Below, one piece after another: positions 24,446 to 35,477 of a DNA stretch of 64,000 nt (the first letter of the stretch is position 1; each line of letters opens with the position of its first letter). Source of the DNA: Schistocerca nitens (lineage: Eukaryota; Arthropoda; Insecta; Orthoptera; Acrididae). The notes beneath the pieces are model-generated. The model was given only the letters and a program-made list of their open reading frames with translations. It searched no databases and had not been told where the DNA came from. Both the position numbers and the translations under genes were made by a program. The stretch is from assembly GCF_023898315.1 (NCBI RefSeq), contig NC_064619.1:483145376-483209375 (forward strand), given 5' to 3'.

Positions 24446-24744
24446 TAGGCTGCCGTGGACTATCATAACTAAGCACAGACTGCAGTAGTTCTCCTAGTAG
24501 CCACGGTCAGTTAAGATAGTGTCCGCGCTACCTGTACTTTAGGTGTATTGCATACCTATAGACCGATACTTCATATCGATCTTTCTGTTTGCGTATGAGA
24601 TCAGTGTCTTACTAATTTCCCCTAGAAACCAGCAGCGGAAAAGCGTCTGGAAACTGAGTGAGTATATGTAAAGGGTCACATAACCTACGGTACATTTTTG
24701 TTCTAAGTAGTTGTCTTCCTGTCAGTTACTTACAAATAAATAGT

Positions 24745-26235
24745 TGTGTTTTGTTGCTGTGGTATTCAGTCCAAAGCCTGGTGTGGTGCAGCTCCCCATG
24801 CTACTCTATCCTGCGCTAGCCTCTTTATCTCCGAGTAACTACCGCAACCTATATCCTTCTCAATCTGCTTACTGTGTCCACTTCTTTGTCTCCCTCTACG
24901 ATTTTCACTCCCCTAGCTTCCCACCAGTACTAAATTGGTGATCTCTTGATGTCTCAGGAAGAGTCCTACCAACCGATCCCTTCTTCTAGTAAGGTTTGGC
25001 CACAGATTTCTATTCTCTCCAATTCTGTTCAGTACCTCCTCATTAGTTACGTGATCTACCCATCTAATCTTCAGCAATCTCGTGTGACACCACATTTCCA
25101 AAGCTTCCATTCTCTTTTTGCCTATACTGTTTGTCGTCCATGTTTCACTTCCATACATGGCTACCCTCCAAACAAATGCAGTACTTTCAGAAAAGACTTC
25201 CCGACAAGTCTATATTCCATGTTAACAAATTTCTGTTCTTCAGAAAAGCTTTTGTTGCTTTTCCGTTTACATTCGGATGGGCTACATCGCTGTTTCACTC
25301 CCTTCTCAATCACTGCTTCCCTTTCATGCCCCTCGACTTTTGCAATTGCCATCTGGTTTCTGTACAAACTGTAAATAGCCTTTCACTCCCTGCATTTACC
25401 TCTGGTACCTTCAGGCTTTGAAAGAGGGAATTCCAGTCATCATTGTCAAAAACTTTCTCTAAGTCTGAAATTGCTATAAACGCCGGTTTGCCTTTCCTTA
25501 ATCTACCTTCTATGAAAAGTCGTAGTGTCAGTATTGCCTCGCGTGTTCATACATTTCTCCGAAATCCAAACTGATTTTCCCCAAGGTCGGCTTCTATCAG
25601 TTTTTCCATTCTTCTGCAAAGAATTCGTTTCAGTATTTTGCAACCGTGAATTATTAAACTGATAGTTCGCTAATTTTCACATCTTTCATCATCTGCTTTC
25701 TTTGGAATTGGAATTATTAAATTCGTCTTGAAGTCTGAGGGTATTTCACCTGTGAAATACATCTTGCTCACCAGATGGACGAGTTTCGTCCTGGCTTACA
25801 ATGCTATAAGTAGTTCTAACGGGATGTTGTCTACTCCTGGGGCCTTGTTTCGACTTTGGTTTTTCAGTGCTCTGTCAAATTCTTCTTATCTGCCATCTCA
25901 TATTCATCTACGTCCTCTTCCATTTCTGTAATATTGTTCTCAGGTACATCTCCCTTACAAAGGCCCTCTATATTCCATGTTAAGAATTTTCTCTTCTTAA
26001 AAAACGCTTTTCTTGCTTTTCCGTCTACATTGGGATGGACTACAACCCTGTTTCACTCCGTTCTCAATCACTGCTTCGCTTTCATGCCCTCGACTTTTGC
26101 AACTGCCATGTGGTTTCTGTGCAAATTGTCAATAGCGTTTCACTCCCTGCATTTTACCCCTGGCAGTCTTTGCTTAGGACTGGTTTTCCACCTGAGCTCT
26201 TGATATTCATACAGTTGGCTGCCTTTTCTCCAAAG
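24745..26235 (-). pseudogene. RTE-like LINE relic, internally deleted and partly duplicated
   Basis: Right to left from about 25960 the reverse transcriptase is legible in pieces: IPSDFKTNLIIPIPKKADDE near 25690-25740, LGENQFGFRRN near 25560-25600, then TREAILTLRL and FIAISDLEKVFDN near 25450-25540. The region up to the FADD motif is deleted. A C-terminal segment follows with YGSETWT (25158) and EMWCHTRLLKIRWVDHVTNE. The block 25211-25425 recurs at 25969-26178 with the same internal deletion junction, so part of an already deleted element was duplicated. No frame is continuous. Confidence 0.75.
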
Positions 26236-26808
26236 GTCTTAATTTTCCTGTAGTGGATACGTATCTTTCCCTAATGATATATGCTTCTAAATCCTTACAG
26301 AAGTAGTATTTAATTTACATAATTTTTATAGCAAAATAGAAATTGCCAATGTTTAACTCAAGTTTTACTGGAAAATTGTCTATTTGTAATGTGAAACAGA
26401 CAGATGTTGTAGTAAAAATAGAAAAAAACAGGTGTCTCATAGCGCTTGAGAACGAATTTTCGTAAAAAAAAAATGGAATTATAAAACCACCACAGAACAA
26501 AAATATACCAAATATTGCTTTAATCTTTCGTCGATCTTATATAAAATATTTTTCTGTTGTTCATAAACAATTTTCGCATTTGTAAATAATAACAGGAAAC
26601 GTTTGTCTTTGATCATGGTGAAGAAACAATAATAATTATATGGTTTTTTATGTTTGTTCATGTAAATTGAACTTGCATCAAAAGCAACTGTTTTGGTTAT
26701 AAAAGCGCAGAAGTTACGCGATAAACTAATTTTTATTACCTATAAAATGCTATTTACATTTGGTAAGGATATAGAATCCACATTGGAATAACAGTGAAGG
26801 ATATGAGA
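26236..26808. other. No gene seen
   Basis: Very AT-rich spacer without recognised elements. Confidence 0.45.
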
Positions 26809-26821
26809 TTCTAATTACGTG

Positions 26822-27002
26822 GTTGTGGCCGAGCGATTCTAGGCGCTTCAGTCCGGAACCGCGCTGCTGCTACGGCCGCAGGTTCGAATTCTGCCTCAGG
26901 CATGGATGTGTGTGATGTCCTTAGGTTAGTTAGGTTTAAGTAGTTCTGAGTCTAGGGGACTGATGACCTCAGATGTTAAGCCCCATAGTACTTAGAGCCA
27001 TT
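26822..27002 (+). mobile_element. SINE family A copy
   Basis: Plus-strand copy with an A box GTGGCCGAGCGATT and a B box GGTTCGAATTC, flanked by a 13-bp duplication TTCTAATTACGTG at 26809-26821 and 27003-27015. The tail stops at GAGCCATT, slightly shorter than other copies. Confidence 0.93.
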
Positions 27003-27255
27003 TTCTAATTACGTGCGGAACAAAGAAAGAAACAGAAAACTAAGAGAAGAAATGGTTGGCTCCCAGTTCCTCTCACACATTCGCTTGTGTTTGTTTCCCT
27101 ACCAATGCTGCCAATACTACCTGTAATCCCAGCATTTACTACATGATTTATGTGGTGTACAAAAACTGCTGGAGCCATAGTTTAAGTAGAGCGCTACTCT
27201 GCTCAGTAAATGTCCAGTGACTAGTCACTGAGCTCCACTGAGCGAACCTTTTGGC

Positions 27256-27345
27256 TGTAACTGCTCCTCTACTGACAATGCAATATACCCCGCCTCCTTT
27301 ACTCTGTCGGGTCCACTTCTCGTGACATTAGTGGCCAATTTAGCA
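27256..27345 (-). repeat. Fragment of Tc1-like terminus
   Basis: About 90 bp resembling, from memory, the 5' end region of the Tc1 family of 22956-24445 (CTCCTCTACTGACAATGC, then CCCGCCTCC and GTGACATTAGTGG). No terminal repeat or coding sequence is attached. Confidence 0.4.
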
Positions 27346-27541
27346 TTATACAATATTAACCGGATAATTTTGATCATATAGTATGATGTGTTCCTTCGAG
27401 AAGTGAAGTTCGCTGTGTTTTGTTTTAAATTTACGTCTGAGACCCCGACAATCAGTATTCTGTCGGGCTCGCAGAACGGTTTTGAGCTAATCGATTTTTC
27501 GTGTTAAACGTCTCCGTGATAAACATTTTTCACTATTTTAA

Positions 27542-28673
27542 CCCTTTCGTGGGCAAAATTATTGAGCAGTTTTTTTAATGAATGGAGAGCAGATAGTAGT
27601 TAACAGATAGGTATATTTATCATATAGAATATCAAATTTGCTCCAACTGTGAAAGTGAGGTCACACAACAAGGTGGGAAGTATTCTTCCCACTGCCCTTC
27701 CTTGGAGTTGAATGACAAAAACAACTTTGATAAATTTACTTCTCTTGTTACAATGATTGTTCACAATTATTGCCATGAAATTTACTGAAACATAGGTCTA
27801 TGCAAAGTGGTATTTGACAGAATGTAAAAGCACAGCGAGTGCTCTTTTCCGCAGCTTTGGTACTTCAATGACGGCATGTCCAGTAGGTTTCTCCTAAAAT
27901 GGGTTGATGCTACCCTACAGCCACATGACGAAAATCTTCACGTACTTTACCCCTTTTTGCCGGAAAGGTTTTTGTCCACGCTTTTTTTCGGGTGAGAAGC
28001 CAGCGATCAATTGTCTGGCTAGATGGATCCTGTATGTGAGCTGATCATGCTGTCCACTTTCTCTTTTACTTATTTTCCACAGGATAAAACTGTTTACTGC
28101 AGAAACGCCTACCAGGAAATACAATATTCTGTGCCATCATTTTACAGAACGTCTGCCAGTAGCATACCTTTCTCGTAATTGATCAGACCCATTATTTTGT
28201 TGTATTCTGCCACAAGTTCAGGACAAGAAATCTCTGTACTAGTACCATCGTTGTTTTTCCTTTTCACTGTGGATCTTTGTCATGGGTCATGAATTGAGGA
28301 CAGGAAAGTGACTGGACGGTTATCCATCCATTACTGCAGAAATGGCTGCTTTTGTTTCAAACTGGAATACTCCTCTTTCCAATTTTACGTTTTCCTTCAT
28401 AAATTTGGGTAAATCAAAAGTATTTACCTTATACTATAGCTGTGAGGAAAAAAATCACAGAGTGGCACGTAAACAGCACTGAAATGCTCCTCTACAGAGC
28501 AACACTCAGCTATACAATGCCTCTGCGGGAAGGTACAGCAAAAACGGCGGGAACTTTCGATTGGAAGTAGTACCCTATACTGTTCACTAGGTGGTAGCAC
28601 CGTTCAGAGGTGGGAACTGTGAATCCCACGGGACTAGGAGCGATTTCATTATTTCCCACTGCTCACGAAAGGG
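27542..28673 (-). mobile_element. piggyBac-type element, internally deleted
   Basis: Terminal inverted repeats CCCTTTCGTG and CACGAAAGGG sit directly inside TTAA at 27538-27541 and 28674-28677, the target site of piggyBac elements. Subterminal GTGGGAA-TTCCCAC palindromes occur at 27673-27694 and again near 28610-28635. At 1132 bp it is about half the length of an autonomous element. It carries a C-terminal transposase remnant. Confidence 0.93.
27912..28440 (-). pseudogene. piggyBac transposase C-terminal remnant
   Basis: Read right to left: a segment resembling LPKFMKENVKLERGVFQFE (about 28385-28440), a stretch around TFLSSIHDP (near 28295), and STVKRK followed by GTSTEISCPELVAEYNKIMG (about 28190-28270). 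A C-terminal part follows with YFLVGVSAVNSFILWKIS and YRIHLARQLI (about 28010-28120). These are the C-terminal blocks of piggyBac/PGBD transposases. The N-terminal domain and the DDD catalytic core upstream are missing, and stops interrupt the frame, so it is inactive. Confidence 0.85.
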
Positions 28674-28714
28674 TTAAAGATAAGAGCACACTAAGACCAG
28701 ACTAGAGCTTCCAG

Positions 28715-29110
28715 GTGAGATGTTTCGAGAATCGCTACTACAGAAGGTCAGTTTTTCATGCTGCCCTCGGACGCTGCAGTAGGACGGTGTGTTGTGAGAC
28801 GGCGCTATGCGTGCGACTACGTAAAGAAGTTGGGAGGTCCTCTGTGTGCAGACAGGCGCGAGGAATGGGCCGGCACAGCGGGCCACGCCACGCCACGCCA
28901 CGGCGAGTGAAACCCGAGCATTCGAGTACACGGCTACGCGGCTGCCACTCAAACACTGCGCCGTGCGCTGCGAGGCGCCGGGCCGGACCTCAAACACGCC
29001 TCTCTTCGCAGCCACCAGCGTTCAGCGCGGAACCAGCCGGCCCTCTCATTTTTCTCGCCGTTTTTCTCGCCGTTTTTCTCCTCCAAAACAAGAACGTGGT
29101 GGCGCAATGC
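28715..29110. promoter_or_regulatory. CpG-rich block
   Basis: GC- and CpG-dense sequence with four tandem CCACG units near 28882-28901, next to a poly-purine tract. It begins 40 bp beyond the piggyBac end. Open frames on both strands (28715-29131 plus, 28674-29015 minus) look like a by-product of GC content. A promoter island is possible but unsupported by a splice site or TATA box. Confidence 0.25.
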
Positions 29111-29275
29111 TTGATGCCTCATAGCTCGTGAGACAGGGATGTTTGCTTACAAAATTGAAACAGCTGCACCATATTTTTTTTCTTATGCTTACACGCAAGT
29201 ATGCTAAATGAGAGGATAGTAAAATAAGTACTTTTTTGTAATGATTTGAGGACTTTAAGTTAGCAGAGGGAGGGG

Positions 29276-29276
<1 letters not shown>

Positions 29277-29309
<33 letters not shown>
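29277..29309. repeat. (GA)n microsatellite
   Basis: About fifteen AG units followed by GGAGAGAGAG; a polypurine tract on the plus strand. Confidence 0.92.
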
Positions 29310-29854
29310 CGGAGAGAGAGTTGCGGGAAAGCAGAAAGACGCGTTACATTAAACAACTTTCTGACAAGTCCGATATTATAAATTCCTGGCATTTTAATTT
29401 TTTATTTGTTTATTTCATTTGAGTTTATTGTTACTATACCACCAACAGCTTGATACAATTAAAAATGGACAGGATTGAACAGGCGTAAGTGCACATGTTT
29501 CTGTTGGTCACTTAGGACAGTCTACTGAACAACGTTACTCCAATATTTACGTCAGTTGCAAACGGCAAGAGCGAGCCATTAAAGCCCACGCGGCTAGCCG
29601 CGCGGTCTAACGCACTGCTTCCCGAGTGGGAAGGCGTGCCGGTCCCTCGCACGAATCCTCCCGGCGGATGAGAGTCGAGGTCTGCTGTGCCTGTCAGCAT
29701 GTGGATGGTTTTTAAGGCGGTTTTCCATATACCTCGGCGAATGCCGGCTGGTCCCCCTTATTCCGCCTCAGTTACACTATGTCGGCGATTGCTACACAGA
29801 CACTGTCTCCACGTACGCGCACACCATCATTACTCTAGCACGCAAACATTTGGG

Positions 29855-30242
29855 TTCAAAATGGCTCTATGCACTATGGGACTTAACTTCTGCCGGTCGG
29901 TGTGGCCGTGCGCTTCAGTTTGGAACCGCGTGACCGCTACGGTCGCAGGTTCGAATCCTGCCTCGGGCATGGATGTGTGCGATGTCCTTAGGTTAGTTAG
30001 GTTTAAGTAGTTCTAAGTTCTAGGGGACTGATGACCACAGATGTTAAGTCCCATAGTGCTCAGAGCCATTTTTTAACTTAACTTCTGAGGTCATCAGTCC
30101 CCTAGAAGTTAGAACTACTTAAACCTAACTAACCTAAGGACGTCACACACATCCATGCCCGAGGCAGGATTCGAACCTGCGAACGTAGCGGTCAAGCGGT
30201 TCCAGCCTAAAGCGCCGAGAACCGCTCGGCCACTCCGGCTGG
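29855..30242 (-). mobile_element. SINE family A, outer nested copy
   Basis: Minus-strand SINE A inserted in family B with the duplication CATTTGGG at 29847-29854 and 30243-30250. It is itself split at 29892 by another SINE A copy. Its head retains the B box (complement GGTTCGAATCC) at about 30165-30178. Confidence 0.93.
29893..30075 (+). mobile_element. SINE family A, inner nested copy
   Basis: Plus-strand SINE A of 183 bp, flanked by the 12-bp duplication ACTTAACTTCTG at 29881-29892 and 30076-30087. It lies in opposite orientation to the SINE that hosts it, so the two form an inverted repeat. The A box is damaged (GTGTGGCCGTGCG, with a short deletion after it); the B box is intact. Confidence 0.94.
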
Positions 30243-30485
30243 CATTTGGGGTGGAGTTACACGCGTCTGGTATGAGACGTTGCCGCCGGGGAGGGGGGGT
30301 TCACTGGGGGCCGAATCGCACATCGCACAATAACCCTGGGTTCGGTGAGGGGCGGCGGTGGGGTGTGTAGACTGCTGTGGCCTGTTGTGGGATTGCCAAA
30401 CACTGAGGGGCAACGGCGGGACGAAGCCTCTCCGTCGTTTGTAGGTCCCTGGTTGAAATACACAATACTGTAAATAAAATACAAT

Positions 30486-30696
30486 GTCGTGTGACTAGGG
30501 TCTCCCTTCGTGTAGACCATTTGTCTGGTGCAAGTCTTTCGATATTACGCCACTTCGGCGACTTGCGCGTCGATGGGGATGAAATGATTATGATTAGGAC
30601 AACACGACACCCAGTCCCTGAGCGGAGAAGATCTCTGACCCAGCCGGGATTCGAACCCGGGCTGCCACGCTGACCGACCACTCAGCTACCGGGGGC
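30486..30696 (-). mobile_element. SINE family C copy
   Basis: On the complement: a tRNA-like head with GGTAGCTGAGTGGTCGG and the B box GGTTCGAATCC (about 30640-30660), then GACTGGGTGTCGTGTTGTCC and a body containing GCGACTTGCGCGTCGATGGG read on the plus strand. It abuts the 3' end of the family B element. Related to 59035-59281 and to the head of 2514-2723. Confidence 0.85.
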
Positions 30697-31799
30697 AGAT
30701 GGTTAGTCTGTACTAACAAGAGTAGCCTACTTAGTGGTGCAGAAAACATCAGGTCAGAAAACTTGAGAAATGTTTGTGGGAAGTTTGTCTAATGCAGAGA
30801 AAAAACAACCAACACATTCTTATGTGTACATATTAAGGAACCAGATACAAAAATATCTGCACTTATACCCATTACACCATGCATATACACGGTTGTTTTG
30901 CTAAAGGGTGGAAAACTGCAGGAAATGATCCCTGAGTTGATACGGTGCAAAGAAGGTCATATGGAGATACGGCCAGAAATGCTTTACGGGACAGGTACAG
31001 CCACATGCGGGTGAAGGTAATACATCTTTGACAATATAGGTTTCAGTGACTGAAAGCATACATGAGAATCCACCAGCCAAGTAAGAATGGTTGTCTCTAC
31101 CACTGTTTTAGCTCCACACTCAAAATATCATACATGGTGTGTCTATGCTACAGATCTGCTGAAAAGGCAGGTCAATAGGTATTAAGGTCAGCATGCTTTT
31201 TAAGTGATACAGATAATAGCAGTTGTAGAAAATATTACTGTCCTGTTGAGAGAGGAGCTAAGATACTAGTACAGACAAAACATTCTCCCTTGTCTATTGT
31301 TTTCTCATATGAGTTGTCAATCACTGAAATCTACGCTATCAAAGAGTTTGTATCTCGATCTTCAAATGGGTGTACCTCCCTTGGAACGCATTTCCGGCCA
31401 TACGTCCACATGATCATCATTGATCTTTTCTTCTCATGGATAGTTTCCCGTAGTTTGTTCGTGTATAACAAAATGGCCCTCCACACAGAAAAATCACAAC
31501 ATGAAATCAGCATCATTTTACAATATACACATAGGAACATTACTTTTAACTAGTACTCTTGACATGATACCGAATACAGGCAAAACAGCATATAAAAAAG
31601 AACTTAGAAGTGATTGACGATCGTATGCCTCAAGATTAGCATTTTGACATAACCCCACGTAGTACACAATATCTCATAGTATTACTGTCTGGTATAAAAT
31701 CAAAAGTCACTGACTACCCACATGACACAAAGAACAAGTGAACCTGTAGGTAGGCTGTCCTTCGACAGTCGTAGAAATGGTTGTCACTGAGAAATTCTT
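30697..31799. other. No gene seen
   Basis: Unassigned DNA with no recognised repeat or coding motif; frames such as 31290-31553 carry nothing I can name. Confidence 0.45.
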
Positions 31800-31990
31800 C
31801 CAATCCATATGTGGCATACAGCAAACCAGTGCTTAACAGTATTGGTTAAATACCGTCTTGGTTGCAATTTTAGTTTTTTATTTTCAACGACGCGTTTCGC
31901 CTTATTAAGGCATCTTCAGGTTATCTTAATTTGGTATTTCGTAGAAGAATCCATTAGTCAGTGTAGCCAAAGGTCATCGTCGAATATATT
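31800..31990 (-). repeat. Penelope-like terminal relic
   Basis: On the complement, CCTGAAGATGCC, a TTAATAAGG stem-loop and GGCGAAACGCGTCG (about 31889-31920). This is the same CTGA-stem-GAAACGCG layout as the Penelope insertion at 34259-36695, here without any coding sequence. Confidence 0.45.
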
Positions 31991-32159
31991 AGGCCAACAT
32001 CGCCTTCGTTAAACTCAGTAAAAACTTTTCTAGATGGAAGCGAGTGACATCAAGATCTGCATAACGCGTTCCCGTTCACAGGAGCGAGTTCCTTCTCTGT
32101 ATACGTTCAATATCCTTCCCTTCTTAGTCCTGTTTACTACAGATCCCACACACTTTAAT

Positions 32160-33255
32160 GATATTCTCGCACCGGTCGCAAGAGTGACTTTTAAGTGATC
32201 TGATTTGAAGACTGATTGCAGTTACCCAGTACTCTACCAATAAGCCAAATTATACCACCTGCTTTATTCACAACTGAGTCTATGTCATCATTCCACTTCA
32301 TATCCCTACAGGTCTTATACTTAGGTACTTGTTTGAGTTAGGTGATTCCAACAGTAACTCACTGACGTTATAGTGAGAGGTTACTACGTTTTTTCGTTTT
32401 GTGAAGTGCACAATTTTACATGTCTGAACATTTAAAGCAAGTTGCCAATCTGTGCACCACGTGGAAATCTTATCAAATTCTGCCTGAATATTTACGCAGC
32501 TTCTCTCAGATAGCACTTCATTATAGGTAACTGCATCATCTGCAAAAACCCTGATTTTACTATTAATACTGTCTGCAAGGTCATTAATATACAATATGAA
32601 GAGCAAGGGTCCCAACACACTTCTCTGGGGCACACATTAAGTTACTTCTACATTCGACGATGACTCTACATCCAAGATAATATGCTGCGTCCTCTCTACC
32701 AAAAAGTCCTCAATCCACTCAAAAATTTCACTTCATACCCCATATAATCGCACTTTTGACAATAACCGAGTCAAATGCTTTTTGGAAATCAAGAAAAACT
32801 GCATCTACGTGACTGCCTTGATCCAAAGCTTTCAGTGCCCCATGTGAGAAAAGTGCGAGTTGGGGTTCACATGATCGATCTTTTAGTAATCCACGCTGGT
32901 TGCATTAAGGAGGTCATTCTGTTCAAGATACTTCATTATGTCTGCGCTCAGAAAATGTTCTAAGATTCTGCAACAAATTGTTGTCAAGGATACCGGGCGG
33001 TAGTTTAGTGGATCACTTCTACTAGCCTTCTTGTATGCAGGCGTGACCTGTGGTTTTTCCAACTGTTCGAGAGATCTACGATAGATTATAGTTAGAAGAG
33101 GTGCTAACTCAGCTCCATATTCAGTATAGAATCTGACAGAGATCCCATTGGGCCCTGGAGTTTTGTCCAATGTTCAAGATTTCAGCCGTTTCTCAACACC
33201 ACTGACACTTTTTATCTCGTTCAGCTTTTCAGTGGTACGAGGATTAAATTGCGAC
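32160..33255 (-). pseudogene. LINE reverse transcriptase relic (jockey/CR1 type)
   Basis: Read right to left: DKTPGPNGISVRFY and NYRPVSLTTICCRILEH (32883-33170), then in another frame GSHVDAVFLDFQKAFDSV (about 32760-32830). After more breaks come SVLGPLLFILYINDL and the catalytic VFADDAVTY (about 32535-32625), then WQLALNVQTCKIVHF. These are RT motifs in the right order. The endonuclease and N-terminal part are missing, as expected for a 5'-truncated insertion. At least two frameshifts and several stops inactivate it. The YADD-type motif (FADD) is intact. Confidence 0.82.
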
Positions 33256-33687
33256 ACCTGGTAGAGAGCACAGGTATTTAGTCCCAATCGGGGGTATTTG
33301 GGAGGGGATTTTCAGTTCAGGTGAACAGCCTGAGAACGAAAAGAAACATCCCGCAGATATTGATCAAAACAAGGGGGTAACCACTATTTATAATTTAATT
33401 CCCAGAAAAAGCAAAAGCGTAGCGAATATGAACGGAACGCGCCACTTCAATGTTTTTTATTGCAATTCTGAAACGTTTCAGATGTGAGACAGACTAGTTT
33501 GCCCTGTTAGTCTGACAGAGCGTCTGTAGTCTCTCCACTATCTTGGGTATTTATACTATCGAATCAACGGAACAAATTTGTCTGCGCACTTACTTTCCAC
33601 GCGGTAAAAAATTCTTGAAGACGTCATGCTGACTAATTTTTTCTCGATACTTTTCTGAATCTAGTCCGTTCGAAATTTTTCATTTAT
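33256..33687. other. No gene seen
   Basis: Unassigned sequence between the LINE relic and a SINE. Confidence 0.45.
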
Positions 33688-33698
33688 ATTTCTTCATA

Positions 33699-33898
33699 AA
33701 AATTGTTCAAATGGCTCTGAGCACTATGCGACTTAAAATCTGAGGTCATCAGTCGCCTAGAACTGAGAACTACTTAAACCTAACTAACCTAAGGCCATCA
33801 CACACATCCATGCCCGAGGCAGGATTCGAATCTCCGACCGTAGCGGTCGCGCGGTTCCAGACTGAAGCGCCCAGAACCGCTCGGCCACATCGGCCGGC
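33699..33898 (-). mobile_element. SINE family A copy
   Basis: Complete minus-strand SINE flanked by an 11-bp duplication ATTTCTTCATA at 33688-33698 and 33899-33909. The B box on the complement is altered (GATTCGAATC). Confidence 0.93.
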
Positions 33899-34356
33899 AT
33901 TTCTTCATATAATTTATGATTTTCCTATAGTCGGCATCAGTTATTTCAGTTGAGGCATCGCTTTCCTTAGAACCTTTGATGACAATGACTTCGCTTCACT
34001 CTTCGAGAAACTGTCCGAACTAAGAGATGTATCAAAGCAGGAGCTTTCGAATGATTACTGTTGCCTCCTACCGAGCTTCAATACCGCAGAGGGAATACTG
34101 TTGATGCCAATGACATTCTCCTATGGCAGTAGGAATTTCGACATTCGAAGATGAATTGTCTCGGGAATCAAACTACAACTTGTTGTGTTTATTTTCTTCA
34201 TTAAAAATACTGAAAATCTGTAACAATTGTTACCCCGTTCTATTAAGAATTTCAGCCTTTTTGATATAATCCATTATGGAGTCGAGGTAGCAGTTGTCGT
34301 TATACTGGTTATCACATTTAGCATTCAACCGCGATTTTTTATATATATTTTAACAA

Positions 34357-34388
34357 CGCGTTTCGAGAGACAATGCTCTCATCATCAG
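34357..34388 (-). ncRNA. Hammerhead-like motif, left arm
   Basis: The mirror copy of 36613-36644 within the palindrome. On the complement it reads CTGATGA, a GAGAG/CTCTC stem, then GAAACGCG. See the right-arm entry for departures from the consensus. Confidence 0.4.
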
Positions 34389-34752
34389 GTTGTAAAATCT
34401 ATGTCGCGAAATTAAACGTACTAAAAAGACAAAATACCATCACCAATAGTTGGTGGGTCCATAGAGTAAAAAAGAATTAAAAGTATATTGGACTGTGGGT
34501 CCTCGTCTTACATTAAAGTTGTTGACGCAGGTCGATGGCCGTCCCATAGCTACCAAATATGCTGTCGACTGCGCCGGCTCGGGTGCTGTTGTGGACTAAC
34601 GTGCCTAGGTGTTGTGGCGTGGTTACCGCCGTGTGCTTGACGGTAACGCTATGCTATTGGGCGCCTCATTTCCTTACTGCATTGGTCTGCCATCGTTAGC
34701 CTCTCGCAACTCCGTCATTGACATGCTACAAGTTTTAAGTCGCATGCCTGCC

Positions 34753-35477
34753 CTAAAATAATTCTAAAAACCCGCTAAAAAATCTCATTTCTTTAAAGTT
34801 ATCTTGTACATTTAGGATATTACTTTGTTTCTTTTCATGAATAGCTATCTCGAATTCCTCTAGTAAGTCAAGTTTCCTCCCTTTCTTTTCTACATGCAAT
34901 ATTTCTACGTTGTCTTCTATGCTATTAAGGGGATGGCCTGTTTCATATATATGGTTCGCAACAGCTGATTTGTCATAATTTCCTAACCTGAACGCATCTT
35001 TATGTTCTTTATACCGGATCGCGAATGATCTTCCTGTCTGCCCTATATATTTTGCATCACACGTTCTGCACTGAATCTTATAAACTCCCGATCTTTCAAA
35101 CTTATTTCTCTTCTCGCCAATATCGTGCTTAAGGCTATACCTCACTAGGTTATTAGTCTGAAAGGCTATTTTGACATCGTATGGCTTAAAAATATTTGCT
35201 ATCTTTTGTGAGACTTTTCCGTAGTATGGCATCGTGATAATTTTCGCTTTCTCTCCATCAGGTTTATTCTTTTTGCGCTTATTACATTTTCGTAACAGTT
35301 TTTTAACTATATCTATTCTGTAACCGTTATTCTTCGCTATTCTCTTAACGGTGTTAATTTCAGTCTCCCTATCTTTTTCACTCATAGGTATATTGACTGC
35401 CCTATGCACGAGACTACGGAAAGCAGCTTCTTTATACGCCTGCGGATGGCATGAATCATTCGGGATCACGGCATCAG
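34753..35477 (-). pseudogene. PLE C-terminal GIY-YIG fragment, left arm
   Basis: An open frame of about 240 residues on the minus strand with a stop at 34753. It holds the linker after the RT (VIPNDSCHPQAYKE), a basic stretch (KKLLRKCNKRKKNKPDG), and the GIY-YIG endonuclease: GVYKIQC, CDAKYIGQTGR, then RYKEH. Penelope-like elements use this domain to nick the target. The RT is absent, so the copy is 5'-truncated. The protein is identical to that of the right arm, and the frame is open throughout, which points to a young insertion. Confidence 0.88.

Larger units (their letters stand above)
29585..30485 (+). mobile_element. Long SINE family B, host of two nested SINEs
   Basis: Two parts, 29585-29854 and 30243-30485, together about 0.5 kb. 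The head GGCTAGCCGCGCGGTCTAACG with a degraded B box (about 29590-29665) is tRNA-like. The body includes GGCGGTTTTCCATATACC, and the 3' part ends in short AATAC-like repeats near 30455-30480. The two parts join exactly when the inner SINE and one copy of CATTTGGG are removed. No protein is encoded. Confidence 0.85.

Noticed and set aside
28674..29131. Overlapping frames on both strands in the CpG-rich block
   Set aside because: No domain or splice context; long frames are expected by chance at this GC content.
35451..35477. ATG at 35451 as start of the right Penelope frame
   Set aside because: It lies in the opposite palindrome arm; the frame crosses the arm-spacer junction by chance, and the real upstream reverse transcriptase is missing.
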